In this document: positions 34,767 through 44,820 of the stretch, one piece after another
Layout of the letters: each line of letters starts with the position of its first letter
Position numbering within the stretch: the first letter of the stretch is position 1
Origin: Paracamarosporium sp. OC-R06-R3
Taxonomy: Eukaryota; Ascomycota; Dothideomycetes; Pleosporales; Didymosphaeriaceae
NCBI GenBank assembly: GCA_019828545.1
Contig: JACVRA010000072.1
Span: forward strand, 1-64,000
Direction: 5' to 3'
Length of the DNA stretch: 64,000 nt
The notes under the pieces: generated by a model
What the model was told of the DNA's origin: nothing
The model's input: the letters and a program-made list of their open reading frames with translations, nothing else
Databases searched by the model: none
Position numbers and translations under genes: made by a program

Positions 34767-37700
34767 ATGGCCGACGTGGCAGGCTTTGTTGCCAGCATCG
34801 CCCAAATCGCCACCATTGGCCTCCGATTGAGCGCTGCCCTGTGTGACTCTGTCGGTCGCGCAGAGCAAGAGGTGGCCGACCTTGCGGATGATGTCAGGAC
34901 CACCGCCATCGCCCTTGATGGCGTTGGTAGGGTTATTAGACAGGACGAAGGAACTCAGGAGCTGTCTAAAAACGCCATTTCAGAAACAAGCGAATTGGCC
35001 AAGCGATGCGAAGCCGTGTTTGGCGATGTGCAAGATTTCGCTGATAAAAGAACCAACCAAAACCAAGACGGCAACAAGACCTTGCGGACCCCGGAATTGT
35101 CAAAACAAAAAATCGAGCTGTTGAGACGGAGGCTAGATAGCCTGAAGCACAGTATCATGCTTCTATTGCATGTCCTACAGCTAGCAAACGGCCAGGCCAA
35201 AGGGAACATCGAAGAAAGCGTACTAGTTGAAGAGCGGGAGATGATACGAGAACTCCACAAACGACAGCAGGATTCACTCAAGGCTCTACAAGCGCTAGAA
35301 AACAAACTTGGCGAAGCTCTCTTATCCGATGATGAAACACTCAATGGCTCCGCAGTCTCTTCACGTGTACCTACTATCAATTTTCTGGTCCATTCATCCG
35401 CGCGCGATGTCTCATCAGACGGGAAAACTTCACGCTTTGATGGGAGCACGGTACAAGCGCCTAGCGCGATAGGCGACCATCCTGAAACATCCGACAGCGA
35501 CGACAGCGATGACACGGTGACCGATGATGACGAGCCCATGACAGTCCACCAACTCGTTCATTGCGCGCAGCATGTCCAAAGGTTGTTGAAACGTATCGCA
35601 GCGCTCCAGCAGGCTTGTGAAATTGGTAATACGCAGTCTAAAGGCCGCATTCCTCGAAATAGGGTCTTGAAGTCATATCGACGATTTTGTCGCAAATTCG
35701 AATCAGTAATGGCTGTTCACGAAGATTCTACATACACGAACGCACCGTTACCAGTTGCGCTACTTTCTCCTCAGCAAACTCAGCATCTTCAGCCACATGA
35801 ATCGACACACGACTCACAACTGACGAACCAACACCCATCCAGGTTACTACCAGACCCTTCCAGCGCCACTACAAATCGAGCTACTCAATTACATTCTCAA
35901 GGCCAGCATGGTAATACACATACTGCCAGGTCAGCGATACAAGGGCAATCCGCTTCGGCAACACCCGCTTGGACTATTTCTTCTGAGCCGCTTGGACCAG
36001 GCAGCCGCCCAAAGCTACCTCCCTTAATTAGTACCGTCCCACGCGCAAGCCAAGCGAGCCCTGTCAATGAGTTAATGTCACCTGCTGACGACCTTGATGC
36101 TAAGCACAGTGGAACTGATGGTGATGCTGAACATGGGTCACACGAGACTGGGCCAGTTGTCTACACGAAGACGGGCCGAATCTCAAAAGCAAAGAAAGGT
36201 CTCAAAGTTCACGTGTGCGATGAATGTGGGAGAGTAGGTGATACCTGATTTCTGCGATATCATGTGCTAATTTGTATAAAGTCATTTACAAGAGCGGAGC
36301 ATTTACGGTATGTTATAAACACATATTCTACAATCAAACGACTAACGGCCAACAGACGCCATCAAAAGAATCATGGCCCTAATCAGGTTCGTTGCGAACT
36401 TTGTGGAAAAGTTTTCTTTAGGGCAGACTTGCTGCAGCGGCATCTAGAGCGACAGTGAGTAAAGCATAACACGTCCAGACTGACGCTTACGGTTGTATTA
36501 GTAAGGATTTACCTCAAGGATACCGGTCTAGCAACGTTCCTGTGCCGAGTGAGGATGGTATGTCTCCTGTAACCGCAGACGAGCATCAACATCGACACAT
36601 ATTGCCTGCGCCAGGCAACCCTGCATCTGGCGTACCTTTGCATCACAGTCCCAGAGGAAGGTCATCTAGTGGTACCAGCGGTGCGCCAACTCCATCGGAG
36701 ATTCCGACAGCATCTCCAGCGGTAACACCACGCCAGACGCCAAACACTCAATCAACAATACCTTACGCTCCAGAGGGAAAGGTTTCACAGCGCCCGCACG
36801 CTTGGCAAACGGTCAATGTCCAAGAGAGGAACCAGCACTCGTTGGAAACAACTCACACCCATACCGCACAGCAGCAGTCACATCCTGGCCTACCAAAGCT
36901 TCAGCCAAGAACTAACAGACGTTACATCCTACCTGCTCCAGGCGGGGCAAATGTACAGCCCCAACACACAGTTTATCCACAAGGGCATATGCCAAATATG
37001 GTCCCTACACAGCACGGCTTGAATGCTCCCCATGAACCTAATCAGATGAACCAAGGCCAGCTCGTTCAAGGATCGCAAGCCTCTCCTCTACTTCAGGATG
37101 GACGCGGCGTCCCACATTCCCCAACAGTACATTCCACTGCTCCACCGCCTAGTTTCAACTCAGTCCAAGGCTATCAACCAATTGGTGTTCAGTCTCGAAC
37201 ACAGCCCCCTTTCCATGACTCCCCAAGCCGTACGCCGCGTAGCCTGCCTGCAACGGCCTCGGCTCACGGTTTCGTTGGGAATTCAAACGGTATCGAATTG
37301 CTTCAAGATGACCATCGGCCCAGTGCAAATATCGAGACTGGCAAAATTTCATCAGACAAAGAGGGCATCAACTGGAGATTGGCAGAAAATGATTCACGAT
37401 CGTATAGAAAACGCAAGCACAACCGAACTGTGAGCCAAACGAATGGGGAGTCCAGTGGGATCGATGATATTGAGGACAGCTCTGCAGTTCATCGCAATTC
37501 TAGGGATGCAAAGCATTCAGGAAGTCGCTCACTTAGCCTTGTGACGCCACAAGATGCTAGAGATCACGCATTGTTAGGAAACACTCGGCTTGAAAAAGGA
37601 CAGCTAGCGGAGCTGATTTCGCCTCGCGGAGGGCCACCGATTACAGCGCTGTCTCCATCTTTGGCGGACAGAAAATCGATCTCTCGCCCCTCTACAGGAG

Positions 37701-38521
37701 CGTCGGAGCTTCGTTTGCAGGTGGCCTCCGCAAACACCCGAGCATCAGGCTCTGGTAATGCTGCTGATGGACCCGAAAGCCCGGAACCGGAATCGCCGTA
37801 CAGTTTAGCTACCATAAATCGCTACATCCAGAACCAAGGTCCACAGCCTGGTGTGAACCCTGCTGAGGACCAAACATCACCTACTAGTCATTCTCTTGAC
37901 GTACAAAATGGCAATGCAGATACATTGTCACCCCAAGTCAGCCTCGCCCCATGCGAGAGATGCAGAGAGTACAGCATCAAATGCGACGGCAAACTCCCAG
38001 CATGTACAGCATGTGCAACTACGAAATATGCAGGTGAATGTTCTTTCACAAGTATGACCGCCCATTCAGCCCTCCCTGTAGGAACGATCGCAGGGCCTCC
38101 AAGGCCCAAGTTATACGAAAATATTTCCGCAATGACGCGACAGGCCATGGCAGAGCCCCATGAGCAAGCTCTGCAACCACATGCTACTAGAAATCTCCAC
38201 ACGGGTCAAAAAGAAAACAGCGAGGAAGATTTACCTTCACCGTATCTGAAGCCCCACGACAAGGGACAACATGCACAGGTAATGGCTCAAATACCAAATG
38301 TGTCGCTTGAGGTTGATCGCCAGGCCCAATCGATACAGGCTTCAAAGAAAAGAAAGGCAGATGGCACACAGCAAGACGGTGCCGAAGCAGACAGAAGGGC
38401 TCATGGGAGGAAGAAGTCGAAAGGAGACCACGCGGAGAATGAGACAAGTGCAAATACAAGTGCAAATGGGAAGGACATCGTCGATGTGTTGTTGAAGGAA
38501 TGGACTGTGCCTGTTTCTTGA
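34767..38521 (+). CDS. HeLo-like domain, two C2H2 fingers and Zn2Cys6 fusion
   Basis: Exons 34767-36233, 36282-36307, 36356-36454 and 36502-38521 encode 1203 aa. Residues 1-200 (MADVAGFVASIAQIATIGLR, coiled helices to about 190) look like a HeLo-like fungal N-terminal domain. An acidic Ser/Asp linker follows. Two C2H2 fingers lie at about 484-536: CDECGRSFTRAEHLRRHQKNH and CELCGKVFFRADLLQRHLERH share the usual GPNQVR-type linker. A 450-residue Ser/Pro/Gln-rich region leads to a Zn2Cys6 cluster near 1015-1045 (CERCREYSIKCDGKLPACTAC, then GECSF). The C-terminus has basic patches (KKRKADG, GRKKSKG) usable as nuclear signals. C2H2 plus Zn2Cys6 regulators are known in ascomycetes; the HeLo-like extension is unusual. 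It probably binds DNA. Confidence 0.85.
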
Positions 38522-39773
38522 GGTTTCTGTACGATTTATCTCTGTTTTAATAGGCTGCTTTCTTCTTTGTGTTAAGGGTGCGTTTTACATTGGTTGGGCT
38601 ATTTTAAGCGTGGACGGACCTTGGTCTCTTTGTTTTATTAGTTATGTGTTTTCCTTATGTTATTCTTTGTGGGAATGGTATGTGCTCGATGTCGTGCGTG
38701 CTTCGTTTCTGTCTTGTTTCTGGTGTTCTCTCCGGCGTCGGGATACATCGTCCTGTGTGCCGTGCTGCGTTACATGTTCTCGTGTTTGGGTGCGGTGTCG
38801 TAGGGTTAGTTCGCTTCGTTCGCCATTTTCTGACTTATATATCTTTTCGAATCAACATTGAAACGTGCCACGGCTTGCAAAGCGACTGTCCCAGTCCGTA
38901 TATCGGCATCTTCGCACTTACGACCTGTGCACTAGACGGATTCACAGAGCCGATGCGAATATGTCCCAATCATAGATATCCTCACGTCACATTATAGGTT
39001 GTATGCTGAAGCATGTAAGTTCATATATAGGTGTTTTTGCGACCGCGAAGTGTGGGTGGGTGGTTTGTTGTAGCGAGGTTGCGATATATGCATAGGTTCT
39101 GAGCCTGGATCTGGGGGAAGAGGACATGGTGACGGTGATGAACAAGGGTATGATATTAGGTGCTTTGCAAATTCCCCAATCATCCTCATCTAGTCTGGCT
39201 CATCTTCTGTGGAGGATATACGAGGGATGATATTCCAGTTTTGAGAGATTCAATCCTTGAAGCTCAGCTCATATGCGCCCAAAAAATCTTGAGACGATCC
39301 ATACAGCTCGACGACGAAACTCCAAAAACACCGCATGTCCTGATACTACTCCTGGATCTAGTACAGTAATCTGTATTGTTGAATTGACGATGCTTCTGAT
39401 TATCTACGGTAGAACAGGATGGCTATACAAAGCATACAAAGCATACAGACCCAGCCATTGTAGTTCCTATAAGCAGATGTCATTGAAAAAAATATGTTTC
39501 TAAATTGAGGAAGAGTTCTGGGCCATGCAACATCTTGCGCTACGGACAAAAGCATATATAAAGCTCCAAAGACGCTTCAGGTTTTCTCCGTTCATCAAAT
39601 TAGCCAACACATCTGGATATCATTTGTAAGCGTAACTGACCAAAGGCAAGTTCCTTGGTCGATAAGGTGGATTTGTTAAGGAATAGAATTTGAGCTCCTG
39701 TTCGAGGTTGAATACTGCTCCGAAACTCTCAGCCGAGCTCCTTAGTAGCTGGTAGCCTTTTATATCATTGTCT
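38522..39773. other. Intergenic
   Basis: T/G-rich 3' flank of the preceding gene, then promoter of the kinase-like gene with a TATA-like box at 39555. No supported gene. Confidence 0.5.
39555..39563 (+). promoter_or_regulatory. TATA-like box
   Basis: TATATAAAG lies about 220 bases before the ATG at 39774. Confidence 0.4.
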
Positions 39774-40884
39774 ATGACATTATCTCCTGACACAGTCGCC
39801 AGGATGCAGCGTACCAAATCCGAATTTCTACAAGATGTTTTCGGAACTTTGGATCAAAAAAAGGCCCGAGACATCTGGAACGAGGAACATCATGCGGAAT
39901 GGATAAACATGGAGGGCTGCGTTAAGCTGAAAATTCCATACTATGCGCCTGGGCACCCTCCTATACCCTCTCTGGAAGAGATAGAAAGCGCAATGCAAAC
40001 ACACAGCTTGAGACATCCCGCTGGAATAAATGCAGTATGCAGAATGGGGCCCTTGGTAATCAAATTTGCTCTTTGCCATTTGATCCTGCAGGTAAGCTCG
40101 GCCTCACCCCTATCAGTAGGAAATTAGTACTAATCGTTGTTTAAAGGAAGCGGAGAATATGCTCTATCTAGAGAAACATTCCAAAGTTCGAACAGCCAAG
40201 CTATACGCCGTGTATCAGATAGATCTTGGGCATGCCTTCATAGTTACTGAGTTTGTCGAAGGCATTTCCATGACTCCAGATAAATTCAAAGCCATGGAGG
40301 CCCAGGATCAGGATCTCATCATCAAGAGCCTAAGCGAGCAGCTCCAGGTTCTGCGATCCACTAAACATAACAGCCATGAGTACTACGGACGGGTTGATTA
40401 TCAAGGCTTCAGTCCTGTACTGACTAGTATGAGATTTAGGGAACAAGGGCCACACGGACCTTACGACACCCATAAGGATTTTGTTTCTGCTTTTCGTAGG
40501 GCGGTGGAGTATGATTTTGCGTTCAAAGACATGTTTCGAGACTTTGACATGGAGATGCGCAAATATCTTGAAAATATAGAACAGGTATTGGAGAATAGCA
40601 AAGGACATCAACCTATTCTTACGCACCTCGATCTAAAGTGGCGAAACATCATAGCACAGCCTATCGTCGACAGTGTGGATGGAAAAACTAAGGACTGGGA
40701 AGTCACTATCATTGACTGGGACACCCTTGGATGGTACCCTGCCTATGTGCAAAATATGTCCCTACGACGGCTGCTCGGCGAGTCTGATGAAGTTCATAAG
40801 CAAATTTGGGCGTATGGCGAGGATCAGTATGAAACCGAGTATGAAAATGTCATGAAAAGTCAGCAATACTATAGATTCCTTTGA
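39774..40884 (+). CDS. APH/choline-kinase-like phosphotransferase
   Basis: Exons 39774-40091 and 40147-40884 encode 351 aa. The kinase-like fold is shown by NAVCRMGPLVIKFA (strand with the ATP-binding Lys), EAENMLYLEKHSKVRTAKLY, FIVTEFVEGISM (hinge), the catalytic loop LTHLDLKWRNII and the metal-binding IIDWDTLGWYPAY. In the aminoglycoside-phosphotransferase/choline-kinase family the loop is usually HGDLxxxN. Here Gly is replaced by Leu, but the catalytic Asp and the Asn are kept, so activity is plausible. Fungal genomes hold many such proteins of unknown small-molecule substrate. ATG at 39774 was chosen; a second in-frame ATG lies at 39804. Confidence 0.85.
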
Positions 40885-41204
40885 GTAGTTGAAGAAAATA
40901 GGGGAAACACTGCCATGGCGAACGCTCGTTCCGTGCAATAGATATTTCCTCTTCTATAGATATAGAATTAGAATGATTGTACTACATGCAAAACGTTCAG
41001 CATCCGGTTACTACACAACCATTGACAGCGTAGGAAATATAACAGCCCAAATGAAAACTCCAGCAAACTCCGTGTCAGGACCCTAACTCACAGAATCGAA
41101 CCCAAAAGCATCCAACCTCAGTCCTCCAACCCCAGTCCTCCAACCTCAGTCTTCCAACCTCAGTCCTCCATCCTCAGTCATTCGGTCCACTCACCCACCA
41201 GGCT
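40885..41204. other. Short intergenic with 14-base tandem repeat
   Basis: The only structure is the repeat at 41111-41179, between the convergent kinase-like gene and the small unknown gene. Confidence 0.6.
41111..41179. repeat. Minisatellite, about five 14-base units
   Basis: Imperfect copies of CCAACCTCAGTCCT in head-to-tail order, with single-base differences between units. Confidence 0.9.
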
Positions 41205-41816
41205 TCATAGCGGCAACCCTGAACCGTGCCTGTTGCGCTTCCATTCTCCACCACGGTGGGTTTTGTGCAACTGCTCAAAGAGGTCTGCCAGGTCCTCATT
41301 ACGACTTTCCTGCAGCTCTCGATGCAGCTCAAAGCAGTCCCGCTCGTCCACTAGTAGATTCCGAATTCGGACGATCTTCAACAACAAGGCTCAGCTGATG
41401 ATGCGAACTCGTGCCCTACAATCCCCACTATGAAGCGTATTCAGCACCTCAAGCAGTTTGCGAGCCCACGCCTTCAGAACGCAATCCCCGAAAGGCTCTT
41501 GTGAGTTGGCTGATATCTGGCGAGCATTGGTCATGATATGGGATGAGATCGGTATGCCCTGGGTGATATTGTTGAAGCTGATCGGATCCGAGGACCAGCC
41601 GAGGTCGTGTACCTGGAACTCGGGCGAAGCAACGTCTTGCTCAGTGGCAATGTTCCAGTCGCCTTCTCCCGTTTGTACTGCTCGATACGAGAAACTTGCA
41701 TGGCGTTGAGAAGCGGCGGCTCCACCGGACCATGCAATGTAGAGGTGTAGTTTCTTCGATTCCTCATCTACGGCGGTGAAGACTTGGTATTGATGATGAG
41801 CTCCGTTGTTGTTCAT
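41205..41816 (-). CDS. Unknown small protein, possible premature stop or intron
   Basis: From MNNNGAHHQYQVFTAVDEES an open frame of 141 aa ends at a TGA at 41391. The same frame then stays open to 41205 with a helical, charged stretch (IVRIRNLLVDERDCFELHRE, NEDLADLFEQLHK). This suggests that the protein continues. A phase-0 intron of 72 nt (KLLE to IVRIRN, donor gtgctg, acceptor ttgaag) would remove the stop. Otherwise the TGA is a nonsense change. The first half has a beta-rich look (LHLYIAWSGGA, FSYRAVQTGEGDWNIA) and PISFNNITQGIPIS. No family recognised. Short splice signals make the model uncertain. Confidence 0.5.
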
Positions 41817-43173
41817 GTTGACGATGGATGTGTGGATTGTGGAGGATAAGTGCGCGTGCGCTGGTAGAGTAGGTCTTGGAAGGTCGGTGTTGGAATAAGA
41901 GTGACTGACGTGCAAGAACAGCAAGGCTTGTAGAAAGTCTTGAAGTTCAGTGGAGATGTTGGTGTCCAGCTAACTTGGGAGAAAGGACGCCCATTTATAC
42001 CCCATTTTGAACTTCTCAGGATGACTGAAAATATCCGTCGTAAAACATGGAGACGTGCGAAGTTTGCTTGCGCAAAGCCCAAACAGGCTTATGCGCGTAT
42101 ACTCGTAAGGCAAACCTGCGATTCCACAAACCACCTCAAACCGGAAAACTTCTATACCGCTCAAAGGAAATGTAAAAAAAAAAAAGAATTAACTACATAT
42201 CGCTACTATCATACCTTGAGACAACGCTCCACCTGCTCAGCCAGAACTATGCACCAACCTCATTTCCCTAGTGACTGTTGACATCCACCACACATCCATA
42301 ACTACCCTCCCTCACAATAGTATGGCCTCAGCAATCACCGGATGAACTAGCGACTAGACACAACAGACACAAAGCCTAACGCACACGCCGCCCCGCCCCG
42401 CCCACACACGCACCCGTGCAAAGAAGTCCACGCTAGAATCTTTGCTCCTCTGATGAGAACGAAGGAAAGATTTCGAGTTCAAGTTCAAGTTCAAGTCTGA
42501 CTTCGAGCACACAGACTCATGCACTAGGACAAGACGTGTGAACGTACGTTGCAGGCGAAGCTCAATAGTCAGTATCTCTGTACAGCTTATTATAGATTTT
42601 GAGATAGGACAGTAGGTAGGCGTGAACATGTATAGAGAAGTAGAAGAGCCAGGTTCGTGAGACAAAGACAAAGACAAGCCAGGGATTGATCTTCGACATG
42701 GTAGTTTTGAGAAAGTAGGGACGCAGCACGGATGCGTGAACTCGACTCAAGCAAGATAGACATTTCTAATCCGTGCATACTCCAAGGCCCCAAACATTGC
42801 AATCAAGGCAAGGCTGCTCAAGAAACAGAATGCATTATCATTAAGTGGTGCCGTCATCTACGGATCTATCAATCCAATCGACCATCATAACCTCTCATCA
42901 ATCAAACAAGTCGTTTCCGATCCAGCATTCAAGCCACGCCACGCCACGCCATGCCCAATATGTACCAAGAATAGTAATGGAATATCCATGAAGCAGATCA
43001 AAATGCTGCACTTCTCCCGCCCATTAAACGCCTCCCATGCTCATGCTACGCAATCCTTCTATGCTGTGCCGAACGCTGTACATAAACGGTAGTTGGACGC
43101 AAGGACTGTTGCAACGGCGAATTTTAAAACGCTTGATGATGATGATGTAGAACCGAAATAGGGGCATGCGCGC
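41817..43173. other. Intergenic
   Basis: No supported gene. It contains a poly-A run near 42174-42184 and four copies of a TTCAAG-like hexamer near 42475-42500. Confidence 0.5.
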
Positions 43174-44080
43174 TCATAGCATCAAAGCTGCTGCAAGGAG
43201 ACCGATCATGGCTCCAAAGGTTGCACCTTGGGTGATCGTGCAAGGAGCAGCGGCGCCAGGGGCATCAGGAGCAGCAGGACTGCCGCTTTCCGAAGGAGTC
43301 GCGGTCGGGGTGGCAGAAGACACACGGCTCACTGACCCACTAGGCTTGGTGCCGTTGATGGATGTGAGAGGGATTGCAGAAAGCGTGGCCGAGCTCGCAG
43401 AGCTTGAGCTTGAGCCGGTGATGGTGGCACTGGTACCGTTGCTGCTGGCGGCACCGGAAGATTCTGCCGTGCTGGAGGATTCTGCCGTGCTCGAAGCAGC
43501 AGCGGAGGACTTCGCTGTGCTCGAAGCCACCGCGGACGAGCTGGATGACGTGGGTTCGTCCACAAACGAAGCCAGAATGCGGATCTCCTGACACTGTGCG
43601 CCTATCCACTCATCGTAGAGGTTGTTGAAGCTGCCACTCAAGCAGTTCCACCACCTCGTCGTTCCACCGATAGCAAGAGACTTGTTCTGGCAAACGGAGA
43701 AGCCGCCTGTGTAGATGGCACCTGCTTGTGGTGGGCCGTCGAATTGGAACTGGTGGTTTGCGACAACGGAACCAGTTCGTTTCCAGCCATCTGTGAGCAC
43801 ACCGTCCACGAGGGTCAGATACAAAGAGCCATCAGCGTCCTGGTAGTTGCATGTCAGTTCGTGGCATTGCATAGTCCCAAGGGATTGACCATACCGCTAC
43901 AGCTGTCGCTCGCTTCCTCGACACCGAGGACACAGGGACGTATCCAATTGTGAAGTTGCCCTCGGGGCTTCTGTCGCAGCCTTCTGGGGCAGACGAGCTG
44001 GGCTCGATGCCGATTTCCACAGCTTGCGCATAGGATGTGGCCGCGAAAGAGAGCGCGGCGAGAATCGAGGCCGTGCGCAT
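43174..44080 (-). CDS. PIR-type cell-wall protein with predicted GPI anchor
   Basis: Exons 44080-43895 and 43839-43174 encode 283 aa. A signal peptide (MRTASILAALSFAATSYAQA) leads to a domain like the C-terminal cysteine domain of PIR wall proteins: EGCDRSPEGNF, DADGSLYLTLVDGVLTDGWK, RTGSVVANHQFQFDGPPQAG, FSVCQNKSLAIGG, WWNCLSGSFNNLYDEWIGAQ, with four spaced cysteines. A KR site lies between the first Cys and the rest (SRKRATAVADADG). The Ser/Ala/Thr-rich stalk (about 170-255) and the final hydrophobic tail (TFGAMIGLLAAALML) indicate a GPI anchor. Classical yeast PIR proteins instead carry N-terminal internal repeats and no GPI signal. It probably sits in the wall or on the plasma membrane. 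Confidence 0.85.
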
Positions 44081-44820
44081 CGTGGAGGCTGGTGGGCGCG
44101 TACAGGGATATGGATGTGTATGTAGTGTGGGGCGAAGATTCGCAAGAGGCGCAATGCAAATGCTGGAGAGCAGATGTCGAGAAGATGCAGGCGATAAAAG
44201 AGGACCAAAACACTGTCGCAGATTAAGAGTGCAGCGCGGAGAAGATATGGGGGTGGGCGTGCTGGGAATAACTTGGACGAGGCTGGTACGCGTCCAAGTT
44301 AATTGTTGGTGCAACCAGACAAGGAAACAGCGAGCGGCGCGCGGGCGTGCCTGCCCATCCCCACCCGAACGGGGCAAGTGTGTGGCTAGCATGCAGAAAC
44401 CAAGCCTGCACCCCTGAACCTAAATTGCGTATGACGGCATTAGCGACCGTTTAGGCCCGCCAGCAACAGGTCGCTGTGATTGTGGGCGCCTCCAGCAACC
44501 AAACACGGCGCTTCTGCCCAGCCAGCTGTCTCCGCCATGAGCTGTACAAGCTGATCGAAATCTTGTCTCCGTCCACATCAACCTTACGCAACGTGCAAAA
44601 CAGCATCATGTTACCACCGAACGGAAACGCAAACGCAAACATGAATTGAATATTATCGTGGCGTCGCGCCACGCGCCCCACACTGCCGCCCGTTGAGATA
44701 CCGGTCGTTGCAGATTCAAATCCTAGTCAGACACAGGACTCATCTCTGAGCTGTTCGGATTTGAACCGTGGTTGAAAGTGTCGTACCGTCTTCGAATTTG
44801 CACACCGAGTTCCCTTAGCT
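44081..44820. other. Intergenic, no RNA gene confirmed
   Basis: Promoter of the wall-protein gene and 3' flank of the Q/P-rich gene. Two T-loop-like strings near 44725 and 44760 do not fold into a tRNA. Confidence 0.5.

Noticed and set aside
44690..44790. Two T-loop-like strings (GATTCAAATCC and its complement form) suggesting a tRNA
   Set aside because: The flanking bases do not form a 5-bp T stem, and no acceptor stem or anticodon arm fits on either strand.
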